A stretch of 64,000 nucleotides of DNA from Bacillus massilinigeriensis (GCF_900117315.1 NZ_LT630337.1:483983-547982); one strand, 5' to 3'. Counted from the stretch's first letter, positions 27,165-35,611 are shown. Notes: a model not told the origin generated them from the letters alone. Program-made: numbers and translations.

Positions 27165-27308
27165 ATGGTGATAGGTTTGGATGAATTTAGTTTTATCGTA
27201 CCTGGTATCTCATTGAAAATATTGTCAACTCTTGATATAATCAATGAGAATATAAACAAGGAGGCATCAAAAATTACACAATGGATATCCGATAAATTTT
27301 TTCGCTAA
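27165..27308 (+). other. Short ORF or gene remnant downstream of cydC
   Basis: 47 codons from ATG with no clear ribosome site. The product starts with a hydrophobic stretch (VIGLDEFSFIVPGISLKIL) and ends in an amphipathic helix. The frame stays open upstream to about 27130. It may be the tail of a decayed membrane protein gene. No family recognised. Confidence 0.25.
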
Positions 27309-27348
27309 TCAATTGAAAAGCAAAAAAATTAACTTTGCATTGCAAAGA

Positions 27349-27504
27349 ACAGGATACCTGTGTCATTTTTTAGATGTCAGATTGAATAGAATTTTAGATA
27401 AAGTTTAGGGATATTGCATGGATTATTATTTTGTGTAATCATTGTGTTCCCCACTTTATGTATTTTTATCATTCCAGGCACAGGGTTGTTACCTGTGCCT
27501 TTTT
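27349..27504 (+). promoter_or_regulatory. Leader region with probable transcription attenuator for the ABC-F gene
   Basis: A small hairpin ACAGG-ATA-CCTGT (27349-27361) contains CCTGTG (27357-27362), complementary to CACAGG in the terminator arm. A six-codon leader ORF follows (27418-27438). The terminator stem AGGCACAGG (27476-27484) / CCTGTGCCT (27492-27500) ends in five T, 24 bp before the start codon of the ABC-F gene. Mutually exclusive pairing plus a leader peptide is the usual design of antibiotic-induced attenuation of ABC-F and erm genes. Mechanism is inference. Confidence 0.6.
27418..27438 (+). CDS. Leader peptide MDYYFV
   Basis: Six codons, ATG to TAA, with AGGG 7 nt upstream. It is comparable in size to known stalling leaders of msrD and erm genes. 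A ribosome stalled here by a drug could prevent the downstream terminator from forming. Too short to judge by itself; support comes from its position. Confidence 0.45.
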   Translation: MDYYFV

Positions 27505-27528
27505 GCATGCAAAAAAGGAGTGAGATGT

Positions 27529-29361
27529 TTGTTTATATTAAAAGTAGATCATCTAAAAATGGAATATAACGGTACCACCTTATTTGAGGGGGCATCCTTG
27601 GAAATTAAGCCAAAGGAGCATGTTGCATTAATTGGGGAAAATGGGGTAGGAAAAACCACCTTCTTAAAAGGAATTCTTGGAGAGGCTCCTGTGGTCAAGG
27701 GAGAGATTATGTACGGAGTCCAACGGGATGAAATAGGGTGGATGGAGCAGGATGGGATAAATGATACCAACCTAACCACTCGAGAATATGTCGAAGGGAA
27801 TAACGAGCTGAATAGTGGTTTGAAAAAGAAATTAAACCAATTGACAAAACAACTCACAGGAAATGGTCAAGATGAAAAACTTATCAACGCATATAACGAG
27901 GCATTACAAAAGTATCTGGACGCCAATGGCTATGAGTGGGAATCAGAAGTTGAGAAGGTTCTATCAAAGCTGGGGATTCCCGAAAACCTCTGGGATACTC
28001 CCTTTGTTAGTCTTAGCGGAGGACAGAAAACTCGCGTGAAGCTTGCACGAGTAATTATTGGTTCTCCAAAGCTACTTATACTTGACGAGCCAACCAATCA
28101 TTTAGATGTAGAGACGGTGGAATGGCTCCAGGAGTGGATTAATCGTTACAAGGGTAGTGTGTTATTTATATCCCATGAACGGGAATTTATTGATAAATGT
28201 GCGAATGTAACTTATGAATTAACTAAAAGCGGAACCAATAAATATATCGGTGGTTATAGCTTTTATAAAGAGCAAAAGGAACATGAAATCAAAACAAAAC
28301 AATATTTATATGAGAAACAGGAGCAAGAGAGAAAAAAACTGTTAGAAGCCATACAAACGTACAAAGATTGGCACCAGCAAGCAAAAGCTACAGCAAGTGT
28401 GCGAAATCCCTATGCGCAAAAGCAAGCGGCAAAACAGGCTGTGAAGTATAAAGTAAAGGAAAAGGCTTTAGAACGGTTAGAGAAGGAACGGATAGAGAAA
28501 CCGAAGGAACCGTCTGTGATACATGCAAGCTTTGAAACACAGGAGTTCTCGTCTAAAAAGATGCTAAGCCTAACGGATGTAGACTTTTCCTATGGAAATC
28601 ATCCTGTCATTCAAAAGGTCACACTAGAAATCAATCGAGGAGATCGGGTGGCTGTTGTCGGAAAAAATGGTAGTGGAAAAACAACTTTACTTAAGCTAAT
28701 GACAGGTGGGTTAGCCCCATTATCTGGGTCCATTGCTCGAAATCCACAATTAAAAATTGGATATTTCTTTCAAGAACTTGAGAGTTTGAATGAAGAAAAT
28801 ACAATTTTGGATGAATTATTATCGATTCCAAATATGAAGCAATCAGATGCTAGAACAATATTAGCATGTTTTTTATTCCACAAAGAAGAGGTATTCAAGA
28901 AAATTAACCAATTGAGCATGGGGGAAAAATGCAGAGTAGCATTTGTTAAGCTATATTTCTCAGAAGCGAATTTACTAGTCTTAGATGAGCCTACTAATTA
29001 TCTAGATATTCCAACAAGGGAGCGGATAGAGGATGCGCTTAATTCCTATCCCGGTTCGGTTGTGATAGTTTCCCATGACCCTTATCTGTTAAGAAAGATA
29101 GCCAATAAGGTCGTCCATGTGGAAAATAAAGTGGTGAGCACCTTTTTTGGTGGATATGAGGAATGGGAGCAGCATTCAGATATATCTTCACAAAATCAAT
29201 CACTGATGAATGAATTGCAATTATTAGATCTGGAGCTGTTGGATCTTTTGAGTAAGGAGACTAATGAAATAGAAGAAGAGGAGAGAGGAAGATTAGAAAA
29301 GGTTCGTCAATTAAAAGGAGAGATTGATTATATAAAACAATTAATTGAAAAGAATAGTTAA
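27529..29361 (+). CDS. ABC-F family ATPase, probable ribosome-protection protein
   Basis: 610 residues, two ABC domains and no membrane segment. First Walker A GENGVGKTT and signature LSGGQKTRVKLARVI; second Walker A GKNGSGKTT, signature LSMGEKCRVAFVKLY; both Walker B sites carry LVLDEPTN/LILDEPTN with catalytic Glu. The long charged interdomain linker (about residues 240-340) is the ARM that enters the ribosomal E site, and there is a C-terminal coiled coil. The TTG at 27529, 8 nt after AAGGAG, gives the proper N-terminus (FILKVDHLKMEYN). The attenuator in front suggests antibiotic resistance of the Vga/Msr/VmlR kind rather than a housekeeping ABC-F; drug range cannot be read from sequence. 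Confidence 0.85.
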   Translation: MFILKVDHLKMEYNGTTLFEGASLEIKPKEHVALIGENGVGKTTFLKGILGEAPVVKGEIMYGVQRDEIGWMEQDGINDTNLTTREYVEGNNELNSGLKKKLNQLTKQLTGNGQDEKLINAYNEALQKYLDANGYEWESEVEKVLSKLGIPENLWDTPFVSLSGGQKTRVKLARVIIGSPKLLILDEPTNHLDVETVEWLQEWINRYKGSVLFISHEREFIDKCANVTYELTKSGTNKYIGGYSFYKEQKEHEIKTKQYLYEKQEQERKKLLEAIQTYKDWHQQAKATASVRNPYAQKQAAKQAVKYKVKEKALERLEKERIEKPKEPSVIHASFETQEFSSKKMLSLTDVDFSYGNHPVIQKVTLEINRGDRVAVVGKNGSGKTTLLKLMTGGLAPLSGSIARNPQLKIGYFFQELESLNEENTILDELLSIPNMKQSDARTILACFLFHKEEVFKKINQLSMGEKCRVAFVKLYFSEANLLVLDEPTNYLDIPTRERIEDALNSYPGSVVIVSHDPYLLRKIANKVVHVENKVVSTFFGGYEEWEQHSDISSQNQSLMNELQLLDLELLDLLSKETNEIEEEERGRLEKVRQLKGEIDYIKQLIEKNS

Positions 29362-29365
29362 TGAG

Positions 29366-29415
29366 TACCAGGTACCGTTCATGGATTGATTGATATCCAT
29401 AGGTGGTACCTGGTA
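29366..29415. terminator. Bidirectional terminator between ABC-F and MATE genes
   Basis: TACCAGGTACC (29366-29376) pairs perfectly with GGTACCTGGTA (29405-29415); an inner ATGGAT/ATCCAT stem lengthens it. Confidence 0.75.
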
Positions 29416-29420
29416 ATATT

Positions 29421-30776
29421 TTAAGAAACCATCTTGACCTTCATTTTTCTTTCCCAGGGTCTTTTTATCCAACGTTTTAATGCAAATAATCCCCTTAGCC
29501 ATTCATCAAATCCTTGAGCAATCCAAATTCCAAGCAACCCAAGACCAAGCTGAATTCCAAAGATATAGCTTAATACGACACATACTCCCCACATTGAAAT
29601 CATTCCAATGATAACTGGAAAACGTACATCTCCTGCAGATTTTAGCGAGCTCATCAATACTAAATTCATTGCTCTTCCGGGTTCAATGAAAACAATTGCC
29701 CATAACACTGGAAGTCCAATGGAAATAATGTTTGGGTTGTCGGTGAAAAATCCTAAAACTGGTTCTCCAATCAATGCAACCATAAGTGATGCAACAAAGG
29801 AGGCAACCATTGCTATTTTCAATGTTCGTATGCCTCGCCGTAATGCACGGTCATATTGTCTGCCTCCGATATATCTTGCAACTAGAAGTTGAGTGCCCAT
29901 TGCAATAGCAAGAGAAAATAAATAACAAACCATAGAAATATTTTGAATATATACCCTTGCTGCGAGTGTGGAGGCTCCGATGGATGCAACAAAACCAGTA
30001 ATAATTAATTGTGAAAACTGATAGGAGAGGTTTTCACCAGCTGATGGAACCCCAATAGATAGTAACCCACGAATATCCTCTTTTTTTATAGTAATTAAAT
30101 CAATCAATCTAATTCTTATAGAGAGCTTTCGATAAACTAAATAAAATAATGCCACTGTCGCAAAAACACGAGCTACAACCATTGCCCAAGAAACACCTGT
30201 TACACCGGTTACCGGAAGACCAAATAAACCAAAAATGGCAAGTATATTTCCTCCAACGCTAATGATATCCATCAAAACAGTAACAATCATTGAATCCTTT
30301 GTATATCCATGGCTCCTTAAAACGGATCCTAAAGCCAAAGAAAGAGATTCAAAGGCAAGAGAAAGACCACATATTCGAACAAAAATAAGCCCGTACTCCA
30401 ATACCTTCCCTTGAATGTCAAATAAACTTAATAGTGGTTTTCCAAATATAAATACCACAAGTGCAATGGTGATCCCAAACCAAAAGTTTAAGCCTACGGC
30501 AGAACGGGCAAGCTGCTTTGCCTTATGAATTTGATTTGCACCTAATTTTTGTCCTATAAGGATTGTTGCACCTACTGCAGTAACATTAAAAACTAATATG
30601 AAAATATTTAATAATTGGTTTCCAACTCCAACTCCAGCCGCCGCCGCATCTGAATAATGACTGAGAATAAAGGTGGCGATAATTCCCATTCCCATATGTA
30701 AAGCTAATTCGATAAAAAGTGGCCAAGTAATGTTAAAAAGAGTTTGCTCTTGATAGTTGTTTTTCTGTTCTGTCAA
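29421..30776 (-). CDS. MATE-family multidrug/metabolite efflux protein
   Basis: 451 residues, twelve predicted helices in two six-helix halves. Family motifs: ITWPLFIELALHMGMGIIAT at the start, GVGVGNQLLNIF, and the second-half GVPSAGENLSYQFSQLIITG. It exchanges Na+ or H+ for cationic drugs or metabolites. TTG at 30776 is chosen because AAAGGAG lies 9 nt before it; the frame opens 15 codons earlier without a site. Convergent with the ABC-F gene, divergent from the YtrA-like operon. Confidence 0.85.
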   Translation of the reverse strand: MTEQKNNYQEQTLFNITWPLFIELALHMGMGIIATFILSHYSDAAAAGVGVGNQLLNIFILVFNVTAVGATILIGQKLGANQIHKAKQLARSAVGLNFWFGITIALVVFIFGKPLLSLFDIQGKVLEYGLIFVRICGLSLAFESLSLALGSVLRSHGYTKDSMIVTVLMDIISVGGNILAIFGLFGLPVTGVTGVSWAMVVARVFATVALFYLVYRKLSIRIRLIDLITIKKEDIRGLLSIGVPSAGENLSYQFSQLIITGFVASIGASTLAARVYIQNISMVCYLFSLAIAMGTQLLVARYIGGRQYDRALRRGIRTLKIAMVASFVASLMVALIGEPVLGFFTDNPNIISIGLPVLWAIVFIEPGRAMNLVLMSSLKSAGDVRFPVIIGMISMWGVCVVLSYIFGIQLGLGLLGIWIAQGFDEWLRGLFALKRWIKRPWERKMKVKMVS

Positions 30777-30920
30777 TGTGTTTGTCTCCTTTATTTTACT
30801 AGGCCTACTTGCATAGCCCAATATTAACTCATTTTAATCCTAAATCTGAAAAAGGAAAATAGAAAAATAGGATATTCGTTGATTGTAATAAGATGGACAA
30901 AATAAATAATTGTATAATTG

Positions 30921-30968
30921 TTGACTATGCTGTTCATACTGTATATACTGTATATATACAGTATGAAC
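30921..30968 (+). promoter_or_regulatory. Promoter and 37-bp palindromic operator of the GntR/YtrA-like operon
   Basis: TTGACT (30921-30926), 17 bp, TATACT (30944-30949). The -10 box lies inside a palindrome with perfect 16-bp arms (GTTCATACTGTATATA and its complement) and a 5-bp centre, 30932-30968. Binding of the adjacent regulator here would block RNA polymerase, so autorepression is expected. Confidence 0.82.
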
Positions 30969-31023
30969 TAACAAAATAAAAAGGGTTAACTGCTCGTTAA
31001 AACTTAGAAAGGGGATGGTTTTT

Positions 31024-31401
31024 TTGAATATTATCATTTCCAATGCAGCACAAGAACCCATTTATGAGCAAATCATGAGTCAAATCAAAGGCCTAATCAT
31101 GAAGGGCGATTTAACTCCAGAACAAGCTCTTCCCTCGATAAGAAATCTTGCTAAAGAGCTACAAATAAGCGTCATCACGACAAAGAGGGCTTACGATGAG
31201 CTTGAAAAGGAGGGGTACATTGTTACTGTACCAGGTAAGGGGTCATTTATCGCCTCTAAGAATAAAGAGCTTTTTCGAGAGGCAAGAATCAAAATAGTTG
31301 AGGAAAAAATCGCAGAGGCAGTATCCACGGCTAAGTATGTAGGAATTACCCTTGAGGAGCTAAAGGAAATGTTGACTCTTTTATATGAGGAGGATGAGTG
31401 A
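31024..31401 (+). CDS. GntR-family (YtrA subfamily) transcriptional regulator
   Basis: 125 residues. Winged helix at 10-75: PIYEQIMSQIKGLIMKGDL and the recognition region ALPSIRNLAKELQISVITTK, followed by a short dimerisation helix, the YtrA layout without a ligand domain. TTG at 31024 stands 9 nt after AAAGGGG; the upstream in-frame ATG overlaps that site. First gene of an operon with an ABC ATPase and permease, which it probably represses. YtrA-type operons usually answer to cell-wall-active peptides. Confidence 0.87.
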   Translation: MNIIISNAAQEPIYEQIMSQIKGLIMKGDLTPEQALPSIRNLAKELQISVITTKRAYDELEKEGYIVTVPGKGSFIASKNKELFREARIKIVEEKIAEAVSTAKYVGITLEELKEMLTLLYEEDE

Positions 31402-32267
31402 TGGAAAAAATCTTGGAAATTCAAAATTTATGTAAGAACTATAAGGATTTCTCCCTAAATAATATTAGCATGTCATTGGATAGGGGATTTATCATGGGTT
31501 TTATAGGTCCCAATGGGGCAGGAAAAAGTACAACTATAAAGCTAATTATGAATTTAATTTCTAAAGACAGTGGAGAAATAAGAGTGTTTGGTCAAGACCA
31601 TAAAAAAAATGAAATCAAGATTAAGGAAAGAATAGGCTTTGTCTATGATGAAAGCCATTATTACGAAGACTTAACCATTTTACAGATGAAGAAAATCATT
31701 AGCAAATTTTATAAAAAATGGGATGACAATGCATTCTATCAATATATTAAAGCGTTTAATCTACCAATTAATAAGAAAATTAAAGATTTGTCCAAGGGGA
31801 TGAAAATGAAATTTTCTTTAGCGATTGCCCTCTCCCATCATGCAGAGCTATTAATCATGGACGAACCAACATCTGGACTGGATCCGCTTGTAAGAAGTGA
31901 ATTACTAGATATATTAATGGATCTTATACAAGACGAGCGAAAAGGAATTCTTTTCTCCACTCATATCACGTCTGATTTAGATAAAATAGCAGATTACATT
32001 ACTCTCATACATGAGGGGGAAGTCATATTATCTTTGCCGAAGGATGAAATCTTTGAACAGTATGGGATTATTAAGGGCAGGAAGGAATTTTTAACTGAAC
32101 AAACTAGGAAATACTTTATCGGAATAAAGGAAAATGAATATGGCTTTGAGGGATTAGTCCGAGATAAAACGGAATGTAAAAGGAAATTTGGACCAAATAT
32201 CATTGTGGAGAAGCCGAATCTTGAAGATGTCATGTTATTTTATACAAGAGGTGGTAAAGGTGCTTAA
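31401..32267 (+). CDS. ABC transporter ATP-binding protein (YtrB-like)
   Basis: 288 residues. Walker A GPNGAGKST, a slightly degenerate signature LSKGMKMKFSLAIAL, Walker B LLIMDEPTSGLDP, switch FSTHITSDLDKIADY, plus a C-terminal extension of about 80 residues typical of the CcmA/YtrB type. ATG at 31401 after GAGGAGG; it shares one base with the regulator's stop. Powers the permease encoded next. Confidence 0.87.
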   Translation: MEKILEIQNLCKNYKDFSLNNISMSLDRGFIMGFIGPNGAGKSTTIKLIMNLISKDSGEIRVFGQDHKKNEIKIKERIGFVYDESHYYEDLTILQMKKIISKFYKKWDDNAFYQYIKAFNLPINKKIKDLSKGMKMKFSLAIALSHHAELLIMDEPTSGLDPLVRSELLDILMDLIQDERKGILFSTHITSDLDKIADYITLIHEGEVILSLPKDEIFEQYGIIKGRKEFLTEQTRKYFIGIKENEYGFEGLVRDKTECKRKFGPNIIVEKPNLEDVMLFYTRGGKGA

Positions 32268-32913
32268 ATTAATCTGGAAAGACACTTTAGTCCAAAAACG
32301 TACGTTAATCTTTGCATTTTTCTTTTTTATTTATTTCATGATCGTGTTTCAAAAAATGGGTGCAGCTGGATTAACAGGGGGAGTTGTGGTCTTAACCTAT
32401 GCTATTGCATTTGGTGCAAGTGCCATTGAGGATAAAAATAAGGTCGAAATTATGCTGAATAGTTTACCAATTAAAAGGTCAAGTATTGTGATAGCTAAAT
32501 ATTTATCAGTATTTTCCTATACCTTTGTTATTTTGCTAGCCTGTTATTTTGTCTCTACCCTTACAAGTTTGGTAGAGCTTCCAATCAAAGTGGTTCCATT
32601 TTCAATAGAAGGAGCTTTGGGTGGAATAATTGCAGTAGCGTTATTCACATCAATTAATTTCCCAATTATTTTTAAGTATGGTTATATCAAATCAAGGTTT
32701 GTAAATTTTGCTCTATTTTTCATTTTCTTCTTTGGTGGAACCTCCCTTACTGGATATTTGAAGGAAAACCAACATTTTCTTAAACTGATGGTGAGCCTTG
32801 GAAATTTGAGCGTAGAACAGCTGACATTGCTATTGCTGATACCGACTATGGTCATACTCATCATCTCAATTATGATTTCATTAAATTTTTATAAAAAGCG
32901 AGAATTCTCGTAA
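32260..32913 (+). CDS. ABC-2 type transporter permease
   Basis: 217 residues, six hydrophobic helices, opening LKLIWKDTLVQKRTLIFAF; this is the pattern of ABC-2 subunits in YtrA-regulated operons. GTG at 32260 follows GAGGTGG and overlaps the ATPase stop by 8 bp. Substrate unknown; export or sensing of cell-envelope-active compounds is the likely role by context. Confidence 0.75.
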   Translation: MLKLIWKDTLVQKRTLIFAFFFFIYFMIVFQKMGAAGLTGGVVVLTYAIAFGASAIEDKNKVEIMLNSLPIKRSSIVIAKYLSVFSYTFVILLACYFVSTLTSLVELPIKVVPFSIEGALGGIIAVALFTSINFPIIFKYGYIKSRFVNFALFFIFFFGGTSLTGYLKENQHFLKLMVSLGNLSVEQLTLLLLIPTMVILIISIMISLNFYKKREFS

Positions 32914-32973
32914 TTCAAATATAAATTTTATGCTTCATTTTCGCTCCACTTAGCAAATGAAAGGGAACAAGAT

Positions 32974-33019
32974 TAAAGATCACTCTAGTAATACAATACT
33001 AGAGTTGATCTTTTTTTTT
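32974..33019 (+). terminator. Terminator of the YtrA-like operon
   Basis: AAAGATCACTCTAGTA pairs with TACTAGAGTTGATCTTT, then nine T. Confidence 0.85.
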
Positions 33020-33108
33020 ATTGTGTTATAGGAATTTTTTTAGGTAAGGGGTATTCTAATATTATAAAAATAATTAGTACAGCTGCAACTGTATAAGGAG
33101 AGAATAAA

Positions 33109-33567
33109 GTGAAAGCTAAAGATATTATGGTTAAAAATGTCATAAAGGTGAAGGAAAATCAATTAATTCAGGACGTTTTAGACCGTTTTGTTGAATATCG
33201 TATTAGTGGTATACCAGTGGTAAATGATCGAAATGAACTTGTGGGCTATGTAAGTGATGGAGACATTATGAAGTGGATAGGAAAGCATGACCCCGTTATC
33301 ATAAACTACTTTTATTACACAACGGTTATTGAGGATGAGGAAAGCTTAGAGGATAAATTTAAAAGATTGCTTAATAAAAATGTTATGGAAGTGGCAAAGA
33401 AAAACGTCATAACGGTTGATGAGGATACAGAAATCGAAAAGGTAGCCGAAATATTAGGAAGAAGAAGGATTAAAAAGGTACCTGTCGTTAAAAACAATGT
33501 ACTTACTGGGATCATTAGTAGAGGGGACATCGTTCGATCTTTAAAGCAACTTTTTCATGTAGATTGA
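33109..33567 (+). CDS. CBS-domain protein
   Basis: 152 residues made of two CBS motifs: residues 1-60 (AKDIMVKNVIKVKENQ ... GIPVVNDRNELVGYVSDGDI) and 85-150 (NVITVDEDTEIEKVAEIL ... KVPVVKNNVLTGIISRGDIV). A lone CBS pair (Bateman module) usually binds adenosine nucleotides and modulates a partner. GTG start at 33109 with AAGGAGAG upstream. Monocistronic; partner not identifiable here. Confidence 0.88.
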   Translation: MKAKDIMVKNVIKVKENQLIQDVLDRFVEYRISGIPVVNDRNELVGYVSDGDIMKWIGKHDPVIINYFYYTTVIEDEESLEDKFKRLLNKNVMEVAKKNVITVDEDTEIEKVAEILGRRRIKKVPVVKNNVLTGIISRGDIVRSLKQLFHVD

Positions 33568-33615
33568 TGAGAAGTCATTTTTCCAAACGATTCATTTAAT
33601 AGGGATTACTGGGGG

Positions 33616-33796
33616 TTATACACAATCAAAACTATTGGTATATAGACTTTCCACAGACTTATTAACATTATCCACAGTTTTTTAAGGATTTGTTTACAAA
33701 AATTATACACAATAACCAATTAATTGACAATTGTTATGATAGGGTTTCGTGAGGTTATCCACATTATCAACAATCATGTGGATAAAGTTATTCACA
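33616..33796. other. Cluster of DnaA boxes
   Basis: Matches to TTATNCACA: 33616-33624 (TTATACACA), 33668-33676 (TTATCCACA), 33703-33711 (TTATACACA), 33755-33763 (TTATCCACA), 33777-33785 (minus strand, TTATCCACA) and 33788-33796 (TTATTCACA). A one-mismatch copy, TTATCAACA, abuts at 33764-33772. Six consensus boxes in 181 bp, three of them perfect, is far above chance. No dnaA/dnaN or replication gene is nearby, so it is an extra-origin cluster, probably binding DnaA for titration or regulation. Confidence 0.85.
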
Positions 33797-33810
33797 TGTA
33801 TATTGGGGCA

Positions 33811-33836
33811 AAGCAGCAGATGGAGCTCTGCTGCTT
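33811..33836 (-). terminator. Perfect 10-bp hairpin downstream of yfhD
   Basis: AAGCAGCAGA, loop TGGAGC, TCTGCTGCTT. Weak T tract (TTT) on the minus strand; lies 18 bp after the yfhD stop. Confidence 0.55.
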
Positions 33837-33854
33837 ATAGTCATAGTTAAAGTC

Positions 33855-34043
33855 TTACTTTTTCTTATTTCTTTTCACTCTTTCGTCTGCTGCCTTAGAA
33901 CGTGCCATTGCTTCTAAATCCTCATGATCGGCTAAATCCCTGTCAAATTCAACGTCTAGCCCATCAGATTTTAGGTTTTTCGGAACCTGTGGAAGAGAAG
34001 CTTTGTTTCGATCACGTGTTTTATGTCCTTGAGCACGACCCAA
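33855..34043 (-). CDS. yfhD: YfhD-family small protein
   Basis: 62 residues, highly charged and without a membrane helix: GRAQGHKTRDRNK, LPQVPKNLKSDG, then DVEFDRDLADHEDLEAMARS, the block shared by YfhD proteins of Bacillus. Function unknown. TTG at 34043 stands 8 nt after AAAGGGG. The position before recX, beside yfhE, matches B. subtilis gene order. Confidence 0.8.
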   Translation of the reverse strand: MGRAQGHKTRDRNKASLPQVPKNLKSDGLDVEFDRDLADHEDLEAMARSKAADERVKRNKKK

Positions 34044-34062
34044 GTGAAAAACCCCTTTCAAT

Positions 34063-34093
34063 AAAAAAGTACGGAATACATATCCGCACTTTT
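34063..34093 (-). terminator. Terminator between yfhE and yfhD
   Basis: AAAGTACGGA and TCCGCACTTT (34066-34092) pair with one mismatch; on the minus strand a six-T run follows directly. Confidence 0.65.
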
Positions 34094-34162
34094 ATCGTTT
34101 GCTAAAGGACTTTTTAATATGTTTGGAAATTATTTACCAAAAGGAAATGGTTGATTATGTAC

Positions 34163-34285
34163 CTATTTGATTTCCCTTGTTTTAAATCCTCCAGCTTGGT
34201 CGGCTCGTTTAAATTCTCGAGTGTAGGTGACTTCTTGCATGCTAGATAGATTTCTTTTCCTTTTTTCCTTCTTTTTCTTTTCCAA
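34163..34285 (-). CDS. yfhE: YfhE-family very small protein
   Basis: 40 residues, too short for most gene finders. A lysine-rich start (EKKKKEKRKRNLSSM) is followed by QEVTYTREFKRADQAGGF, the conserved YfhE block. TTG at 34285 with AAAGGATG upstream at 6 nt spacing. Lies between yfhD and recX as in B. subtilis. Function unknown. Confidence 0.75.
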   Translation of the reverse strand: MEKKKKEKRKRNLSSMQEVTYTREFKRADQAGGFKTREIK

Positions 34286-34431
34286 ATAAAACATCCTTTC
34301 GTTATTTAGATAGAAAGCAATCAACTATATTTTTCCCTAAATAGTCGGATTCATACAAAAAATGAAAGGGGAAATCTCAATAATCGGCAAGAAAAAGAAA
34401 ATGTGCTAAATTATTAATGGAGGTGATCATT

Positions 34432-35250
34432 TTGGCTATTATCACGAAAATCACCGTACAGAAAAATAAAAGTGATCGATATAATATTTTCATGGATGAT
34501 GGAACAGGGGAAAAATATGCCTTTAGCGTAGATGAGGATGTATTGATAAAGTTTCAACTAAAAAAGGGAATTGAACTAGACCCATTTGCCCTTACAGAAA
34601 TCAGTTATCAGGATGATATTCGAAAGGCATATAATTTAGCTGTTCAATTTTTGGCGAGAAGAATCCGATCCGAGCATGAAGTTCGGGAATACTTACTAAA
34701 AAAAGAAATCGATGAACCAATTATTCAGGAAGCAATTCATAAATTATATGAGTATCAATTTTTAAATGATGAGGAATATGCAAAGGCTTATGTCCGTACA
34801 ACGATGAATACAACGGATAAAGGATCTGTTTTAACTAAAAGGGAATTAAAGGATAAGGGCATTTCTGAATCGAATATTCGAATAGCCTTGAAGGAATATG
34901 ATTTTGAACACGAATACGAGAAGGCCAAAATCCTTAGTGAAAAGTTTTGTCAAAAAAATAATAAAGATTCTCTTCGAATGATTCAACAAAAGCTGGAGCA
35001 GCTACTTATGCGTAAAGGGTACCAAACTGAAATTATAACCAGGGTTCTGAATGAATATAAAGTTGAAAATGACGAGGCTGTAAACCTTCAAGCCATTCGA
35101 ATACAGGGAGAGAAGGCGTTAAGGAAATTTTCTAAATATAGCGGGTATGAGTTTCAGCAAAAAATGAAGCAGGCATTATTCAGAAAAGGCTTTTCACTTG
35201 ATATGATTGAAGAGTATTTACAAGAGGTCAAGGCTAATCATGAGTCATGA
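34432..35250 (+). CDS. recX: Recombination regulator RecX
   Basis: 272 residues, the long Bacillus form with three-helix RecX repeats: AYNLAVQFLARRIRSEHEVR, LYEYQFLNDEEYAKAYVRT and KRELKDKGISESNIR are typical. It binds RecA filaments and modulates strand exchange. TTG at 34432 has GGAGG 9 nt before it; five upstream codons are rejected because they overlap that site. Begins a run of genes conserved with B. subtilis (recX-yfhH). Confidence 0.92.
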   Translation: MAIITKITVQKNKSDRYNIFMDDGTGEKYAFSVDEDVLIKFQLKKGIELDPFALTEISYQDDIRKAYNLAVQFLARRIRSEHEVREYLLKKEIDEPIIQEAIHKLYEYQFLNDEEYAKAYVRTTMNTTDKGSVLTKRELKDKGISESNIRIALKEYDFEHEYEKAKILSEKFCQKNNKDSLRMIQQKLEQLLMRKGYQTEIITRVLNEYKVENDEAVNLQAIRIQGEKALRKFSKYSGYEFQQKMKQALFRKGFSLDMIEEYLQEVKANHES

Positions 35251-35281
35251 AGCATAAGAAGATAGATGGAAGGTGAGAAAC

Positions 35282-35611
35282 ATGCAACAAGAAAAAAGAT
35301 ATAGTGAAATGACACCATATGAGCTTCAGCAGGAAATATCAAAGTTAAATGAAGGGGCCAGAAAAGCTGAACAAATGGGGATGGTTAATGAGTTTTCAGT
35401 ATTAGAAAGAAAGGCCGTAATGGCCAAGTCTTATTTACTAAATCCCGAGGATTTCCTACCAGGTGATATTTATGAAATAGAGGGGGACCCTGGTTCTTAC
35501 TTTAAAATAGAGTATTTAAATGGTGTACTAGCTTGGGGTTATCGCTTGCATGGAAATGAAAAAGAAGAAGCTTTACCTATATCAATGCTAAAAAGATTAG
35601 AGGAATTCTAA
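35282..35611 (+). CDS. yfhH: YfhH (DUF1811) family protein
   Basis: 109 residues: a helical N-terminus with MTPYELQQEISKLNEGARKAEQ and a beta-rich C-terminal part (PGDIYEIEGDPGSYFKIEYL) like a small SH3-like barrel. Unknown function; soluble. ATG at 35282 follows GAAGGTGAG. Downstream of recX by 31 bp and probably co-transcribed. A hairpin AGGAATTCTAA/TTAGAATTCCT (35601-35633) overlaps its end. Confidence 0.85.
   Translation: MQQEKRYSEMTPYELQQEISKLNEGARKAEQMGMVNEFSVLERKAVMAKSYLLNPEDFLPGDIYEIEGDPGSYFKIEYLNGVLAWGYRLHGNEKEEALPISMLKRLEEF

Noticed and set aside
33616..33796. Chromosomal replication origin
   Set aside because: DnaA boxes alone are not enough; dnaA, dnaN, recF and a clear unwinding element are absent, and the surrounding genes match the yfh/yga region of B. 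subtilis, far from its origin.
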